Below, one piece after another: positions 1 through 12,303 of a stretch of DNA of 64,000 bases. The stretch lies in assembly GCA_030220185.1 (NCBI GenBank), contig JASPKZ010007247.1:1321501-1385500 (forward strand), read 5' to 3'. The notes under the pieces were generated by a model. That model was given only the letters and a program-made list of their open reading frames with translations. It did not search any database and was not told where the DNA came from. Each line of letters opens with the position of its first letter. Position 1 is the stretch's first letter. A program made the translations under genes and the position numbers. This DNA comes from Diploptera punctata (Eukaryota > Arthropoda > Insecta > Blattodea > Blaberidae).

Positions 1-66
1 TCTCAGGATCATTTAAGCACACAAGCCACTCCACCACGACAAGGTAAAGATACCATGGAGGGCAAC
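1..66. repeat. Dispersed repeat fragment at window edge
   Basis: These bases match 40611-40676 with only a few differences (shared string ATTTAAGCACACAAGCCACT). The copy runs off the left edge of the window. At the other locus the match continues into a GC-rich segment next to LINE coding sequence on the minus strand, so this may be untranslated sequence of a LINE or a SINE. Confidence 0.7.
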
Positions 67-1610
67 TGCACTTCTACTATCTCAAAATTTTTCTGTTATA
101 TTGTTGTAAACTATAGCTTTTGTTCTGTACTTACCATCATTTTCTAATATTTTAAAACGTTTTAAAACAATTTTTATAACATTATTAGACAATTTTAAAG
201 TATTTATTTAAATACGCAAATCGCAATATTATGAGACTGTTGGACTGTTGACGCTAACTGCTATTTTCTCCACAGAGTATATTACTTAGTCTATTATTTT
301 CTATCGCTGTTTTGGGTTATCGCTGGTTGGATCAGCATTAGGGAGTGATAAGTAAGTGTACACCCATTTTTAATAAACGTTTGGTAACTCACTATGATGT
401 TTGTGGGTTATCATTCAATGATAACGTTATCGTTGCTACTTCTAACTGCTACCATGTATTTGCAGTTCTTTGCAGTTTTGAGATAGTGTAAGTGCAGTTT
501 TTCCTAAAAATATTTGCCTTAGATGGAAATTGAACCCAAAATCTCTGACCTTACACATCAGCATACTGACCATTAAGCTATTCGGTGCACTGATATGTAA
601 TGCCAGTTGTCTTGGATTTAATTCCCAGTTCAGAAATAAATTTTCATCTTCAAAAAATTATTTATCGTTCAATGTAAGCATATAAATTTACATATAACAT
701 CATAATAGTGAGTAGTTTCCTAGTATCTGGTACTTGTCAATTAAGTTGTTTTAATGTAACTAAATGGAATTATTTAGAACCTTATGTGTGAACCATCCCA
801 AATATCACCCCTATAAGAAAAGTTCTTATATATATTAAGGCCATCTAAACTCAAATTTCATCGTATCATATCAATGATTATTATAGTGGCACTAATACCA
901 TAGCAACGATGCGATAAATAAATTTTTTTCCTCCAAATGCCATTTTCTAAACATTCATGCTGTGCAATATATATTTGTATAAAATTTGGCATTCTTTGCT
1001 AAATGTCAAAAGCACATCTCACTATCACTTATGATAGAGAGAATTGTATATAAGGAAACAAAAATTAATATTTTTAACTCCATGATGTCTGGATAATGAA
1101 GTCAGTATCACACCAACTTATAGAGGTTCCAGTTTCAAATACCAGTTTAGGTATTAATTTTTCTTTTAATGTTATATTGGACTATATATATCATGAATTG
1201 AACATATATGCATAGGTTGTGCATTAAGAGATTTAATATCCTTCTAAATCACCAAAATTGCCCCAAAAACTCCTAAAATATGTTTCTAGATGTCGTAGTT
1301 TAGAGTCTCTGAGTAAGAAGAAAAATTTGCTTGCATCCAATATAATTTTATAAATAGTTTAAAAATACAGACATATATGTAGATCCAGAATCATATTGAT
1401 AGAAGGAGGGAAGACTGACTGTAGCAATGAGACCAGCAGATAACATAAACATTCTCTTAAGTTGGCAATTATTTTTTTAACCATCATTCATAACTATCTT
1501 TGCATAATCCGTAATGCTTATATCAGACTTTTTGGGTATATTCATCTCCAATTCTAATTAATTTGTTCTGTTATTTTTCATACTACGTGCTCACCAAAAA
1601 CTACTGGTAT
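67..1610. other. No gene recognised
   Basis: The sequence is AT-rich with short open frames only. I saw no coding region, tRNA-like block or inverted repeat that I can support. Confidence 0.5.
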
Positions 1611-1614
1611 GTGT

Positions 1615-2015
1615 CTTGTCTTGTAAGCCCATGTTTTCCCTTAACAGAGATTTAGATGCTCTCCACCTACAGGGAAGAATTTGAACCATACTAATTTAGT
1701 TACACTTGTTTTTGTATAGATGTCATTTTTGAGTGGTCTGTGGTCAGCGTTCCGTCTCATACTGACATCTAGGAAACCAATGTAGTACTAGAATGGGAAA
1801 ATTCGGTACATTTTGCTTAGAGGCCTTTTCATTCAGGCTTAAGGTTTTTTACGAGCCTGAAAATCTTCAGACTCAGGACCCACGGCTTAAAGTCCCTCCC
1901 GGAGGACTTGCTCCTTGGATTTTTCCATCCTAAAAAAATCCATAGACCCCGGCCGGGTTTGAACCCGCGACCCTCGGGACCAGAGGCAAGGAGCATAACC
2001 ACTAGTCCACCGCAG
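1615..2015 (-). repeat. tRNA-derived SINE, group B, full-length copy
   Basis: On the minus strand the element starts with a tRNA-like head: an A-box-like GTGGACTAGTGGTTATGCTC and a B-box-like GGGTTCAAACCCGG. A body of about 330 bases follows. The same head and body occur on the plus strand at 40976-41485, and the last 90 bases recur at 35039-35129. The split promoter implies RNA polymerase III transcription (family knowledge). I did not find a clear target-site duplication. Confidence 0.8.
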
Positions 2016-2027
2016 TCGATTTTATGT

Positions 2028-2064
2028 ACATATATATATATATATGCACACACACACACACAAT
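2028..2064. repeat. (TA)n(CA)n microsatellite
   Basis: A run of alternating TA passes into CA repeats next to the tRNA-like end of the group B SINE. Confidence 0.85.
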
Positions 2065-2914
2065 ACTCAGGGGGTTACTAATCACATTCCACAACAGTAA
2101 TTGGTAACCTTTTAATTACAGCAAGTAATTATTTGTGCTACAATCTTCAAGAATAATTAAAATTTCATGAAAAATCTTGAAATTTAAAAAATTAGACCAT
2201 AAATGTATAAGTATAAGACTAATTAATTTTCCCACATGGCTGAAAAGCAGAGATTGTTAAGATATGGTGCTATAGATCAGAAGCTCTAAGATTTGAATCA
2301 CATCAAAGCCCAAGGTAAGTAAATGATGAATTTATAAAATGTAGTAATGTAGTTTCAAGTGCTTAGATTTAGATGATAGGCATAGAATTAGATGGTAGAT
2401 GGAGAATTAAAGTAGAAATAGAATAATTGTAGTATGGCAGGGTGTAGTAGTGCAAAAAAAGTAGAAAATAATTTAACAGAAGACAGAGGATGACATCCAG
2501 TACAATTTTTAAAAATTAACAATCATCAGTACTTTAGTTCATTTTAGTAAATAATTCTAATAAAGTAACAAAAATTATTATACTACAATTATATTACCTT
2601 TGTTTCAGTAAAACTTTCACTTTTGATATCTATATCAATATTATCCATAGTGTGTGAAATTTCAGATCTAATGTAATCTTCACTCACCCAAGATGAGGAA
2701 AATATTTCCTATAAGAAAAATTAATGCTATTTTATTAAAATGCTTCCAATATTTTCTCTTAAAATATGAATATAGTCATAAATATTCTATTTTATAGTAT
2801 TCTGCCCGAGGGCATAATATAGAAAAATTGTGAGAGTGTTGTCACTGCACAATGAGAGCAATCTAGCAAAAATAAACATACTGGAAGAATGGTGAATGGA
2901 GAACATATTTTAAT

Positions 2915-3080
2915 CGACTCACCTCATACATTTTCAAACTTCTTTGATACCAACAGTTTCAGACAATATCATGTCCTTCATCAGTCATGGCGTCCATTAA
3001 TGAAATTCACTATTAATGATATAACCTCATAATGTTTACTTCCCGATATTAATTTAAATATAAATACTGGAAGAAATTGA
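2915..3080 (-). mobile_element. Penelope-like element 3' end with hammerhead-like core
   Basis: On the minus strand a CTGATGA core (2978-2984) is followed by a short imperfect stem-loop and GAAA (2957-2960), then sequence ending in TATGAGGTGAGT, as at the other Penelope-like ends in this window. The outer flank (AACCTCATAATGTTTACTTC) is shared with 47748-47760. No GIY-YIG coding sequence remains, so this is a solo 3' terminus. Confidence 0.55.
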
Positions 3081-3089
3081 ACTTCTAAA

Positions 3090-3310
3090 GGAAGCCATCT
3101 ACAGCCTGTTTCTAAATGAGAATAGATCCAGTACATTCATTCCTCTGTACAAAATTATCAAGTGTATCAATATTGTATTCAGGATCAGTAGTTAAAGACC
3201 TATCTCCTGCTCCTTCTGCTGATGATGGGATTAGTCACGAAAGGCCTACAATGCATTAATATTTTACAAAGTTGAGGAGACAGACTTACAAGGTAAACAT
3301 TCTTGTGCAT
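3090..3310 (+). mobile_element. Second Penelope-like 3' end
   Basis: This plus-strand segment has CTGATGA at 3219-3225, GAAA at 3239-3242, a GGCC palindrome and TA. The following GTTGAGGAGACAGAC matches the right arm of the foldback at 28476-28543. Stem II is degraded here. It is probably a decayed copy of the same subfamily. Confidence 0.5.
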
Positions 3311-3651
3311 CATACACTAAAATGTATTTAAAGAGGAAAAGTAAGCTAAATCAAGCTAATGGAATTTTAGGCTCAAGTCTAGCATTTGTCAATCATAATT
3401 TTCCATATAACATTCTTTAGCCACTGTTGCACTATACACTTTTACCATTTCTAGTAACATTTTGTACTATTTTAAAAATTTTGCAATGATTCTTTAAACA
3501 TTTCTTCGTCATCATCAAAGTACATTCATTAATTTAGGCCATTTCTTGACCTGTTTCAGCCTCAAGAGAAACACCATCCAGAAGTCTTTTGAGTGGAAAC
3601 ATTTCTTACAATTTTTAAACATTTATATACTTATGGAAATATTGCACATGA

Positions 3652-4020
3652 AGTTCTGCAGAAACACAGTGCACATGCATGAGATGTACAAATGCTTACT
3701 GTAACTTCCGCTAGGTGGCTCTGAAATCGGTGTTATCAACATTCACAATTAATTCCAAACCATATTTCAATAAATTAATATAATTTTAAGTTCCAATGGG
3801 ACAAGTTATTATATGCAAGATTAGTTTATAGTTTATTAAATAATAGGCTTGTAATTTATTTTGTTAGGTTAGGAAGAGAGAAGTTGGTGTATGTCCATTT
3901 ATTATAAACATTTGGGAATTTATTGCAAATTTGGTATCACCGATTTCAGAACCATGTGGTGGAGGCTTCATTAAGCATTAGAGCATCTCGCGCATGTGCA
4001 CTGCGATTCTGTAGAACTTA
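3652..4020. mobile_element. MITE-like element with about 110-bp inverted arms
   Basis: The left end (AGTTCTGCAGAAACACAGTG onward) is the approximate reverse complement of the right end (onward to TTCTGTAGAACTT). Arms of about 110 bp flank about 150 bp of AT-rich centre. There is no transposase frame, so it would be a non-autonomous DNA transposon. I could not fix a target duplication or superfamily. Confidence 0.65.
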
Positions 4021-4831
4021 GAAAAATTTGTGATCGACAAATACTAGACATTTTCCCAACTGAATATTATATTTTTAATTTGTGAAGTTAATATATACCA
4101 AATCAGTTAAAAATTTATTGGGTAATCTGGAATCCCATAAGGATAAATTGACTATTCTGTTTGTGAAAAGAGCTGTGCATGTTTTTTGTTGTAAGTATGG
4201 TGATTTTAGGTTTTCCGAAATTATCTCAACTTCTCATTCAACTTTAAAGCATTTATTGCATTTTTTTTTAGGAAAAATCAACATACTTTCCCTCATATAA
4301 TCATTCGCATACTGCAACAATGCGGTAATTTATGCGTTTTCCGGTTTTTTATCAATTTATGTAGGTAGGCCTACACTCCTAGCATAGAATCCACCCAATA
4401 TTTTTCTTCCAATTACTATAAACTGTCATCTGCATTACAGTCCCCTAGTTTTGTACTTACTGTGTCTTCACATTTCATGAAAGGTGCAGATAAAGTATAT
4501 TCTTCCATTTAAATTAATATCGATATTTATTTATTTATACATTTAATAATAATTATTAAACGTTACAATTCGTGATTTGACCTAATAGGTTAATAAAATC
4601 GGGTCCTGGAAAAATAAATACCTAATCATTTACTTTTTGTTAATATAGACACTTTATTTTCATTAACATATCTTCCACAAATATCTTCTCCATTTACAAA
4701 TAATTGGAGCAACTCAATATTGCCAACATGGTCATGCACGGTCCCTAAAATACTATCCAGAAAGTCGCGGTTTTCAATTAAAAATCACCAATCATTAAAT
4801 AATTTTCTCCCCTCAAAATGCATAATTTATA

Positions 4832-5020
<189 letters not shown>

Positions 5021-5049
5021 AGCTGAAGTATCCAACATGTGACGCGACT

Positions 5050-5520
5050 TTTAAAATACCTCATTAAGATAGAGAGAACGTCGGTTGATTAGGGCCTAAT
5101 GTCTTTGATATCGTCTGATTCCTAACAGCCAATTTTGTCGGTCCATCCAATCTCCTGGCTGTAGATGTTTCTCCTTCATGTATAAGCATATCCCCTGATT
5201 CCAGGACATGTCCGTACCATCTTAATTGCTGAGTTTTAATATAATATAAAATAGTGTCTTCAATTTTAATTGTCTCCCTTATAACTGGGTTTCTAACTTT
5301 TTCTCTTCTTGAAATTCTTGCTGCCCTTCGTATAAAATCTATTTCCGTTGCCAAAAGATGCTTATTTGTTGATAATGGCCAAAGTTCTGCTCCATAAGTA
5401 ATGATGCTTTTAACAATTGTATGATATATATTAATTTTATTTTATTACTTATATTTTTATCCCACAATATTCCATTGAGGCAAGCTATTGTAAATTTTCT
5501 ATTACTGTTATTACCTCATT
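5050..5520 (-). mobile_element. LINE 3' fragment, reverse transcriptase tail
   Basis: The minus-strand translation (5064-5354 and upstream in other frames) contains QQLRWYGHV and IKIEDTILYYIKT. The plus-strand copies at 39318 and 56015 carry nearly the same peptide (MKIEDTILDYIKTQQLRWYG). This is the region downstream of the reverse transcriptase in a LINE family. The frame is broken and lacks the catalytic YADD part, so the copy is dead. Confidence 0.75.
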
Positions 5521-5559
5521 TAACATTTGCCACATTCTTCACCAAGACAATAACACATA

Positions 5560-6540
5560 CATTACTACTCTCCGAAACCTAAAAGAGGAAAGTGTACAGT
5601 GTGTGAGAGACCTTAACATTGAACCTAGTGACATCAATATTAACACTCGAAGTCTTCTACCAGATGCAAGGAAACTCAGGAAACAACTAAGAGACAAAGA
5701 AGCAGTTCTCTGGAGTCAACTTCCTCATAAAGGAAAAGGCGTTGTTCTCTACAATGAATATACACCGGCAAATCAATGGATTCGTGACCATCAGGGATTG
5801 TCTTGTTCCGAATGGAGAGAAGCGATTAAAATGCAAGCCAATGTATCGGCGGTGCGTTCTTTGCCGGGCAGGTCTAGGGACGATACCCTCTGTAGACGTT
5901 GTCGCAGAGAGCACGAAACCCTTGCACACGTCCTTGGGGCCTGTCCATTTGGAGAATCACTGAGAAATATTCGGCACCACACTATTCGAAATATGATGGC
6001 AGAAGCCTTGCGAGATTTTGGATACACAGTTTATGAGGAAGTACATGGAGTGGCCAGTAATGGGAGTAACAGACGAATAGATATTATTGCATTTAGACCA
6101 TCCTCTAAAATTGGTATGATATTAGATCCCACAATTCGTTTTAAGACTCATAGTGGCCAACCTGAGGAAGTTGACTCTGAAAAGAAAGCCATATATGAGC
6201 CAACAATTGACTATTACAAAGATAAATACCAACTAGATAGTATAACTGTCACAGGATTGATGATCGGGGCAAGAGGTACTATACCAGGATTCTTAGCCAA
6301 ATTTTGGAATTCCTTAGATTTGGATAGGGTGTATCTTTCTAGAATTGCCATCGCTGCCATTAGAGGATCAATTTCAATTTTAAGAAACCATATTTACAAA
6401 ATTACTTTATAGTATGTAGGCCTATACTTCAATTAGGCATACAAGTTGAATGTTTTAAAATATATTTACAAAATGTATTTCATCAATTACAAAAATGAAT
6501 TGTCTGTATCACTTTGTCCTTGAGGCAGTCCTCTAATGAG
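5560..6540 (+). mobile_element. LINE with restriction-like endonuclease, 5'-truncated
   Basis: A frame of 269 codons (5603-6412) carries a zinc-knuckle-like CRRCRREHETLAHVLGACP followed by R and HH residues. Next come RRIDIIAF and, about 12 residues later, LDPTIRF. This order (cysteine/histidine knuckle, then spaced acidic residues) fits the C-terminal restriction-like endonuclease of R2/NeSL/CRE-type LINEs, which nicks target DNA for target-primed reverse transcription (family knowledge). The reverse transcriptase is absent, so the copy is 5'-truncated, but this tail has no stop codon. About 120 bases of 3' untranslated sequence are shared with 50340-50445. The insertion abuts an unrelated LINE at 5520. 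Confidence 0.75.
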
Positions 6541-7089
6541 GAAAGTTTTATATAATAAAGAAATTAGTTTTACATTTTCATTTTTTAAAAAATCTACTAC
6601 AATTCCCAGCTACTTTTTTAACGTATTCCAATGATTATTAAAATATATTTTGTTATAATATTAAACTAAATACGTATATATTATACCAGAATGACTGGCA
6701 GCAGAGGCGTCTCCAGCTTAAACTGTATGGGAGTTCACTATATTACTCTTAAAGTTATCTTTAAATTAACTTAATACAGCGCATAAGAAAATTGAAAGAC
6801 AAATACCATCGGAATGAACTAAACGTATTGCTCGGAAAGAGAAAAAAAATTCCATTCCATTGACCTCTCATTTTTTGGGTACTTCTATGTGCTACACGCC
6901 ATCCGGGCCTTACAGTGACACGATCTGTCGGGAGAGGGTCTTAATTATAGATCACACATACTTCTTTGGCCCACAAGACATGGAGGGCCTCCCTGAATGA
7001 GGAATCAGCTCAATGTCAGGGATTCCTCCGAGACAACACAACATTAAAGCGAAACACACCATTTACACATATTCATACTAAACATGGCG

Positions 7090-7275
7090 AATATGATAAT
7101 TATTATGGTGTCCAGATGATGTTCGGGGACCGTTTGGATCTTAAAGTTTCCTGGCACTTGTCTTACAGGTATGGAAAACCTCAGATAAAAGCATCACCCA
7201 GGAAACTTGTCCTGATCGGGGATCGAACACAGGTCTGCTGCGCATGAAGCCAGCGACGCTACCCCGAGACCATAT
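7090..7275 (-). repeat. tRNA-derived SINE, group A, partial
   Basis: On the minus strand a degenerate tRNA-like head is followed by the conserved body that reads as GATGTTCGGGGACCGTTTGG on the plus strand, as in the copies at 26210, 33075 and 44385. Its tail is not recognisable. Confidence 0.7.
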
Positions 7276-7350
7276 ACATTAGTACAGAGAGAAAACAATT
7301 ATGAATTACGTTAAGATCAATAATGCCTAAGGAACGCAATTTTATATACA

Positions 7351-8155
7351 GTAAAAGCTCTTTATTCGCGGGGGATTGTTCCGCAAATATGCAATGGTAA
7401 TTTGTATGGGTAGGCTATATAGGGGATGCATTCCAAGGTTCCGAAATAAAATAATAATTATCAAAATAAAATCAATGAATGAGAGATTTTGAACAATTTA
7501 TATTAATTATTACTGTCACGGTTAGGCAAGGGCTTAAAGAACTTAGTAAGTTTTCCCTGTTTTGCCGTTTTATAAGGTATTTCAATTCAGATTGATATTT
7601 AGCTATGAATTCAGCGATGTAATTCCTTTTTTTGTCTTCGGATTCCTTGATGAATCGTACAGTTGATTCATTAACATTGAAACAGCGTGATATAGATGCA
7701 AACGACTCGCCAACGTGTAAACGGTCAAACATTTAACTTATATTTTTACTTTAAGCGGAAACACTACTTTTTTCCCCCGTTTCGAAACTAATTATCTTTC
7801 CTTTTACTCGACATTATAAATAGGTAACAAAGCAGAAGACACACGTGTTATTCAATCAAAATTATTGCAACGAATGACAAGTTGAAACAATAAAACACCG
7901 ATTCTGGCAAGGGCGGCATAGGCCTATATCAACGGACATGACGGCACGTTAATTACGGCGGCGGTGGCTTTTAACAACGAACTTTAGGCTTAGTGACAAT
8001 AAGGTTAGTTTTACTGTGATATTAATTGTACACTTGGTTTGAATCGCTCCTTGTAAAAGCTGCCTTGGCACGTGCCTGCAGTAAAAAAAGTTGGTTAATA
8101 TAAGAGATACTAATCCTTCTAATATGCCGACTGCATCCGCGAATAAATAAATTTA
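7351..8155 (-). mobile_element. Tigger/pogo-like DNA transposon remnant
   Basis: The left end (CAGTAAAAGCTCTTTATTCG, then GGGG) resembles Tigger terminal repeats, and an eroded counterpart (GCATCCGCGAATAAA) lies near 8140. On the minus strand a short frame (7472-7735) reads MFDRLHVGESFASISRCFNV then NESTVRFIK, the helix-turn-helix start of a CENP-B/Tigger transposase. The DDE catalytic core is missing, so this is an internally deleted copy. Confidence 0.6.
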
Positions 8156-8852
8156 GTCTGTTCATGGCTTAAATCTAAAAATGTGATTACAATTTGCACA
8201 AGTATAAAATATACAGAAAATATCAGGAAAAAATACAAGAAGGAAAATTAAAAATAATAAATTAAAAGGATGTGGTATTTTTAAAAAGTTACATTTGCTA
8301 TAAACTGTTTATGGCTTAAATCTACCACAACAAAACTTGTCCAGCTTAAATCTTTATCCTTTGCAAATAATAAAGAAGGGAAACGGTAAAGTATATTTGT
8401 AGATTCACAGCCTCAAATCCAACTATTTTTTTAGAGGAATTAAACCAAATGGGTACAACTAGGACACAACAGACATCCAGTCCCAAGGTTGAGATTTTTA
8501 AATCCAACTATTTTAATCACGAATCTTCAAGCTGAATCTCCTATAACATTTCTTACCACTGCTGGTCTGCGCCTGTTTTAAATATCGTTCAGGTAACAGC
8601 CTGCTAAGCTCATTTATTTTAGACTTATGTATCTTCAAAACTTAATTTGAAGAATTGGTCTCTTGAAGAAAACGAACACTTATTCGATGCTACCCATGGA
8701 TTTCATTAGGAAAAAAAAGTTAAATTATTATTTTCATATAAATATATGATTCCATTTATTTATAATTATTGTGATGTTTTTATTATTATTATTTTTTTTT
8801 TTACATCTCAATGATGGATAAATCATATTTGAAGAGAAAAATTATACGCTCA

Positions 8853-8925
8853 GACCGGGACTTGAACCCGGGACCCTTGGTTCTCTAGACCAAGTGCTCT
8901 ACCAACTGAGCTACCTGAGCAAGTA
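8853..8925 (-). tRNA. tRNA-like sequence, probable pseudogene
   Basis: Read on the minus strand, a 7-bp acceptor stem (GCTCAGG with TCTGAGC), a D stem (GCTC with GAGC) and a T arm (CCGGG, TTCAAGT, CCCGG) all pair. The anticodon arm pairs as CTTGG with CCAAG but leaves a nine-base loop instead of seven. That defect, and the location in an inverted repeat, argue for a tRNA-derived repeat over a working tRNA. No anticodon is assigned. Confidence 0.5.
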
Positions 8926-9132
8926 CCGATCTAAACGCAAATCTTTCTCTATATACATTGTAATTCCCACTTGGAAAAAGCCGTGCTGGCTGTAATGTAT
9001 AATTCCCAAATATGTCTTCTTAATAAAGGAGCCGCCATTTGCAAGATAGAAGCATGGCTTCACAGCATTTGGTGGATGGGAATTACAATGTATATAGAGA
9101 AAGATTTGCGGTTTAGATCGGTGGTACTTGCT

Positions 9133-9206
9133 CAAGTCGCTCAGTTGGTAGAGCACTTGGTTTAGAGAACCAAGGGTCCCGGGTTCAAAGTCCCGGTCTG
9201 AGCGTA
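9133..9206 (+). tRNA. tRNA-like sequence, inverted partner
   Basis: This is the mirror copy of the tRNA-like block at 8853-8925. It has the same D and T arms, but an extra A in the T loop (GTTCAAAGTCC) and a changed acceptor stem. It is more degenerate and is probably a pseudogene. Confidence 0.45.
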
Positions 9207-9229
9207 TTAATTTTCTATTCCAAATTTAG

Positions 9230-10860
9230 ATGATGTTAGCATTTAAAATCACTAGAAAAAACTAAATATCGTGGCGTTATCGCCTATATTTTTCTTCTGT
9301 GTTATTTAGAACGGAATAAGCACAATGAATTTACTTAAAAATATTCACCAACACCAATACCACGAAAAGAATACAGCGACACACAAGAAAAAGTAGACAC
9401 AGTCAAATACGTGTCCCCAATGTTAACCCCCAAACAAAAAACACAAATCACAACCCAAAAAACTTCTATTCACAATTACAATTACCGAAATAATCTTCTT
9501 TTAATTGTTATCTCAGAACAATTTCTCACTCACTGATAAATAAATTCCCCACAACTTATCGTCACATTGTTCACCACAAGACTCGCTGCCGCAGACTGAC
9601 TGCGGACTGACTGACTGATTGTTGACAGCTATTTGTGCTGTCCAGTGTGCCTTTTGCTGGGACTGTTATTTGTCCCTTAACGGCGAATTCGCATTGGTGT
9701 GTACAGTATTGGGTTTCGCTGCTTTGCCCTAGCCTATACGGCGATTATATGGAGATTTATTCTATGTTAGCATGTGCTATTGCTATTGGTATAATGTGGA
9801 TGTTTGTTTCTAAGGCAGATAGATCTCGCTTGATTGGGGCATCGGAAACCGTGTCGCTGATGAGCTCGGCTCTTTCAGGACCGGAATGAGCCACGCCAAT
9901 CTGCGCTGACCTCTCTGATCTTGGATTTTTCATGCTGAATACTATGGGTGGTTTAATGTGTCGAATATGTTTCTATGTGTAGTACGCCATTGTGGAAGGT
10001 GTCCTATATTGCGTATTATAGGGTTCCCATGATCATTTATGTTTCGGAGCATGGATGTAACCCTTTCAGTTATGATAGTATCAATATATAACATTCACAT
10101 GTCATTCAACTGTAGAAAACAACGGTCTTTGGGTTTAGTAAAATTACAAGGATGTTAAATAAATATGGGTTTTACAGATAGAATCCTCATTGATAAAATA
10201 TACATATTCGTGTAAAGCAGACCCAGATCCTCATGGCGGGTCCACTTTAACCAAATTCCATTGTTATGTTTAATTATTTTATACAGCCACCATGTTACAT
10301 AATATCAAACCAAATCTGTCAGTATATAAAAACACCATCTACATAGTATAATATATTTAGAAGTTTTTTCAACGTTTGTAATATTCAATAGCAAATTAAA
10401 AATTGATTCTTAGCTTGAGAAAACTTTTAAAGTGATCATTTTTATAAATATCACAAATAAACCCTTATTAGCACAAAGAAGAAAAGAAACTGGCCTTGAA
10501 CCCATCAAAGTTGATGAGAGAAAGAAATTAAAATATTTCCAGTTCGAGGGCAGCACCAATTAAAGAAGATTTAACAGGGTCCACTCAAACAGAAGGGTCC
10601 ACATTACCCAAACTTCCCTATACTGAAAATCAAAAAGGAAACTGGGGGAAATAATATTTAATAGAGGCGAATGTAACGCTATATATTATTGCCTCGCTAT
10701 GATGGTTGTCTGTTTATATAAAAGCAGGTGCCACGCGACAATGCTTGACAATGATTAACATGCAGAATTTTTATAGTAGCGGTAGTTGGCATCTTTGTAT
10801 TTAATATATAACAGCTGTGGAGAAACAAAGCGATCCACTAGACAACCATCATACTTATTT
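9230..10860. other. No gene recognised
   Basis: The short open frames (for example 9635-9889) have no recognisable domain. I see no splice-flanked coding pattern or repeat copy that I can support. Confidence 0.45.
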
Positions 10861-10873
10861 ACATACACCATAG

Positions 10874-11259
10874 CGTCCACCGCTGTGGTCTTGGGGTAGC
10901 GTGCTGCCTTGTCACGCAGCGGGCCCGGGTTCTATCCCCGGTCGGGACAGTTTTCCTGGGTGAGGTTTTTATCGGGGTTTTTCCTCATCTGTAAGACAAA
11001 TGTCAGGAAAACTTTAAGGCCACGGTCCCCGAAATCATATGGCCATCGCAATAATCATAATTCATATTCATCTTAGGTTAAGCTTAGGATTAGGGATTCT
11101 CCTGGCGCACCATTATCATCATCATCACCCATCATATCATCGAGGCAACGTAACCCCGTCTTCCAGGCGCCCCAACCTCAAAAGTGGATTACAAGTACGC
11201 CATGCCAGGAGAGAAACAAGGAATGTCGAAACATAAACCTGGGGCATTTGAAAAAAAAA
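10874..11259 (+). repeat. tRNA-derived SINE, group A, long form with TSD
   Basis: The head has GGTAGCGTGCTGCCTTGTCA and a B-box-like GGGTTCTATCCCC. The body runs to a poly-A tail. A 9-bp target duplication (ACACCATAG) flanks it at 10865-10873 and 11260-11268. The 3' half (GGCGCCCCAACCTC to CCAGGAGAGAAAC) is shared with 44385-44520 and 53740-53830 but not with the copies at 26210, 33075 and 50776, so group A has at least two 3' forms. Confidence 0.9.
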
Positions 11260-11666
11260 ACACCATAGTCCTATATCTCATTCATAGTAAATCAATTTAT
11301 GCAGCTTTTCTCCATCCATGGGAATATTTGGGAATTTATATTTCCTTTGGTGTTTTGTTCCATGCTAGGAAGATTGAGGAAACATATAATACAGTATACA
11401 ATGAGCTGGATAAAATCATACAAGAAACCTTAATCTCATATGGAATCCCATTTATGTAATTTGTGAAGTTGAGATTGCTAATATCAATCTCTGAAGCGTG
11501 GCATTTTCACAGGCTGTCTCATCCATTTTATTAAAGGTATACCTCCATGTCTGAGAAAAATTTCATAGCATCTCAAACTGTATAGTTGTCGCAATTGATG
11601 AATACTACAATTTCATATACGTTATTTACAAATTATATTTAAATTATAATAATGTAATTTGAAATA

Positions 11667-11798
11667 CTGTGCGTCCCACTCCCAGTCTGGTCAGCTGACA
11701 ACATGAACACTCGAAGCAGTCTATTCATAAACTTATTCTCACTCACTTCATAGCCATGAGTAGGCATCTGCCAGACTGGCTGGGAGTGGGACGCACAG
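11667..11798. mobile_element. 132-bp MITE with TIRs and TA duplication
   Basis: The ends CTGTGCGTCCCACTCCCAGT (left) and its reverse complement (right) form inverted repeats of about 25 bp, with TA on each side (11665-11666 and 11799-11800). The TA target and small size fit a Tc1/mariner-type MITE. It has no coding capacity. Confidence 0.85.
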
Positions 11799-12303
11799 TA
11801 TATTTGAAGGGCTTAGGGCAGTAACATGATAAGCCACATTTTGTTAAGAAATTTCATTAATTACAATGATAGCAAATAATGCAATAAAATATCCATAAAA
11901 TCATTTGTAAGTGCGCCAGTGATGAGTTAAAACATATAAGACATACAATGTATTAACAATAATACTGCCCAATTGGTATTTATAATTTTTTGAAACATTA
12001 AAATCCTTATATCTCAGAAAGAACAATATATGCTTATCATGTAATTGCCCTAAACCCTTCATTTCCTAATTGTTCAATTGATATTTTAAGTAAACATTCA
12101 ACAAGCAAGGACTTTTATTGATGGACATTATTGTTATATGGGCTATGTGGAATTATGGACATTTTATAGTTGTGGACACTGTCGAATGCAGGACATTTTT
12201 TATATATTGGTAGTTGACTTTCAGTAAATGGACAATATCTCTGGTAATCACTTAATTTTACTTTGTATCCATTACCAGTTCAATGAATTAGAACATAAGA
12301 ATA

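Larger units (their letters stand above)
8837..9220. repeat. Foldback with a tRNA-like sequence in each arm
   Basis: Two arms of about 135 bp (8837-8970 and 9074-9220) are near-perfect reverse complements around about 100 bp of unique sequence. Each arm contains a tRNA-like block, described separately, followed towards the centre by the same stretch (containing TATATACATTGTAATTCCCA in the left arm). It could be an inverted duplication of a tRNA-related SINE or a foldback element. Confidence 0.85.

Noticed and set aside
5687..6027. Minus- and plus-strand frames inside the endonuclease LINE
   Set aside because: Shadows of the 269-codon plus-strand frame, which has clear motifs.
8853..8925. A functional tRNA gene
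   Set aside because: The anticodon loop has nine bases and the block lies in a large inverted repeat; listed only as tRNA-like.
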